NCBI RefSeq assembly: GCF_964355755.1
Contig: NC_092677.1
Location: forward strand, 5,091,001 to 5,151,000
Reading direction: 5' to 3'
From: Antedon mediterranea
Taxonomy: Eukaryota > Echinodermata > Crinoidea > Comatulida > Antedonidae
Length of the DNA stretch: 60,000 nucleotides
Made by a program: the position numbers and the translations under genes. Within the stretch, counting starts at the first letter, position 1, and each line of letters begins with the position of its first letter. Below the pieces are notes generated by a model. It did no database searches and was not told the origin of the DNA. It was given only the letters and a program-made list of their open reading frames with translations. Shown here one piece after another: positions 59,330-60,000 of the stretch.

Positions 59330-59520
59330 TATCTGGGTTGCAGGGACTTGATGATATGCTGTGAGGAATATGCGTCTAATCATGATATCATATACAATTC
59401 AAAAAAATCTGTATGCATGTTATTTCAGCCAAAACGACGCAATTGTGATCCTGAAGTATTTTTATGTAATAATCAACTTGAATTTGTTACCTCAGTGAAG
59501 TACCTTGGACACACACATAC
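59330..59520 (+). pseudogene. Decayed LINE reverse transcriptase fragment
   Basis: The frame at 59348-59536 reads CEEYASNHDIIYNSKKSVCM then EFVTSVKYLGH, matching the conserved region downstream of the YADD box in CR1-like RTs (Asn-x-x-Lys-Ser and KYLG). A frame change near 59350 and loss of everything after KYLGH show a short dead fragment. It is unlike the palindrome LINE at this motif (VKKTEFM, CKHLGV), so a different family. Confidence 0.6.
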
Positions 59521-59536
59521 CTTTAAAATGTCATAA

Positions 59537-60000
59537 TTGTCAAAATTCATTATCTTTACATATATTCACATACACAAGTAACATAATCAAAGTTTTTGGC
59601 CTATATATTTTCTCTTTTAAAAAAAAAAACAGTTTTCTAGCATTAGACTATATTTATTTGTCTATTTTGAAACTGCTTTCTAGCATTTCTTACACATTTC
59701 TTTTCCCCATGTTTTTATTTATTTATTTATTTCAGTTGAGTTTTAGTATTTTAAATCTTCAGTTGGATATTGTGATTGTAAATTTGGATTTATTTATACA
59801 GAAAAATGTTATATATTGTTAATGTTTTATATTGTAGCATTTTACTGACTAAATATGGAAACAAAAGTTTATGTTATGATAAAAATAATATAATATAATA
59901 TTGACAAATTCAAAAGATATATTTGTTAGAATTGTGTATTCTGAATCTAAATTAGCTGTTTATAGCTATACAGTAGTTGATGGTAAACAGTGTGACTGTC
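59537..60000. other. AT-rich tail, nothing recognised
   Basis: A-runs and TTTA repeats; no supported gene or repeat family. Confidence 0.5.

Overview
This is an AT-rich window from an animal (metazoan) nuclear genome. The signs are genes split by GT-AG introns, a tRNA-derived SINE, a CR1/Jockey-like LINE, TTAA-flanked MITEs, a TKL-family protein kinase and phase-1 immunoglobulin (Ig) exons. The repeat types fit a marine invertebrate, perhaps a deuterostome, but nothing here fixes the phylum. No bacterial or viral gene organisation is seen.

Layout. (1) Positions 1-29358 form a very large inverted repeat. The left arm (1-14733) and right arm (15591-29358) read as reverse complements around an 857-base spacer (14734-15590). 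The outer edge is not seen, because position 1 pairs with 29358 and the window begins there. Each arm holds the same cargo: a SINE, a ~150-base degenerate tandem repeat, a three-N-glycosite Ig exon followed by a 43-base exon, WD40-like broken exons, a TTAA MITE and a 5'-truncated LINE inside a 16-base minisatellite. The arms differ by scattered substitutions, small indels, minisatellite copy number and one 961-base insertion present only in the left arm. (2) 29359-29979 is a G-rich non-coding stretch. (3) 29980-50974 is a tandem array of 39 Ig-domain exons, all on the minus strand, all phase 1-1 and all a multiple of three long. They mostly alternate as A/B dimers of 1054/1055 or 1127 bases, with a 3236-base higher-order repeat present three times. 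(4) 51000-53298 is mostly non-coding but holds a 25-base candidate microexon. (5) 53299-54187 is an exon encoding a complete TKL/MLK-like kinase domain on the minus strand. (6) 54188-60000 is gene-poor, with a composite fold-back element (55813-58272) and a decayed reverse-transcriptase fragment (~59330-59520).

Main idea. The kinase exon ends in phase 0 at a GT donor. The microexon starts in phase 0 and ends in phase 1. Every Ig exon starts and ends in phase 1, and the Ig exon in the right palindrome arm, on the same strand, starts in phase 1 and leads in phase 2 to a 43-base exon that accepts phase 2. So one minus-strand gene could encode an N-terminal TKL kinase, a short linker and up to about 4000 residues of Ig repeats. 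I know of no such architecture. It rests on splice-site reading alone and needs transcripts. The alternatives are two neighbouring genes, or a Dscam-like array spliced by choice. The inverted repeat may be real, or may be two haplotypes joined head to head in assembly.
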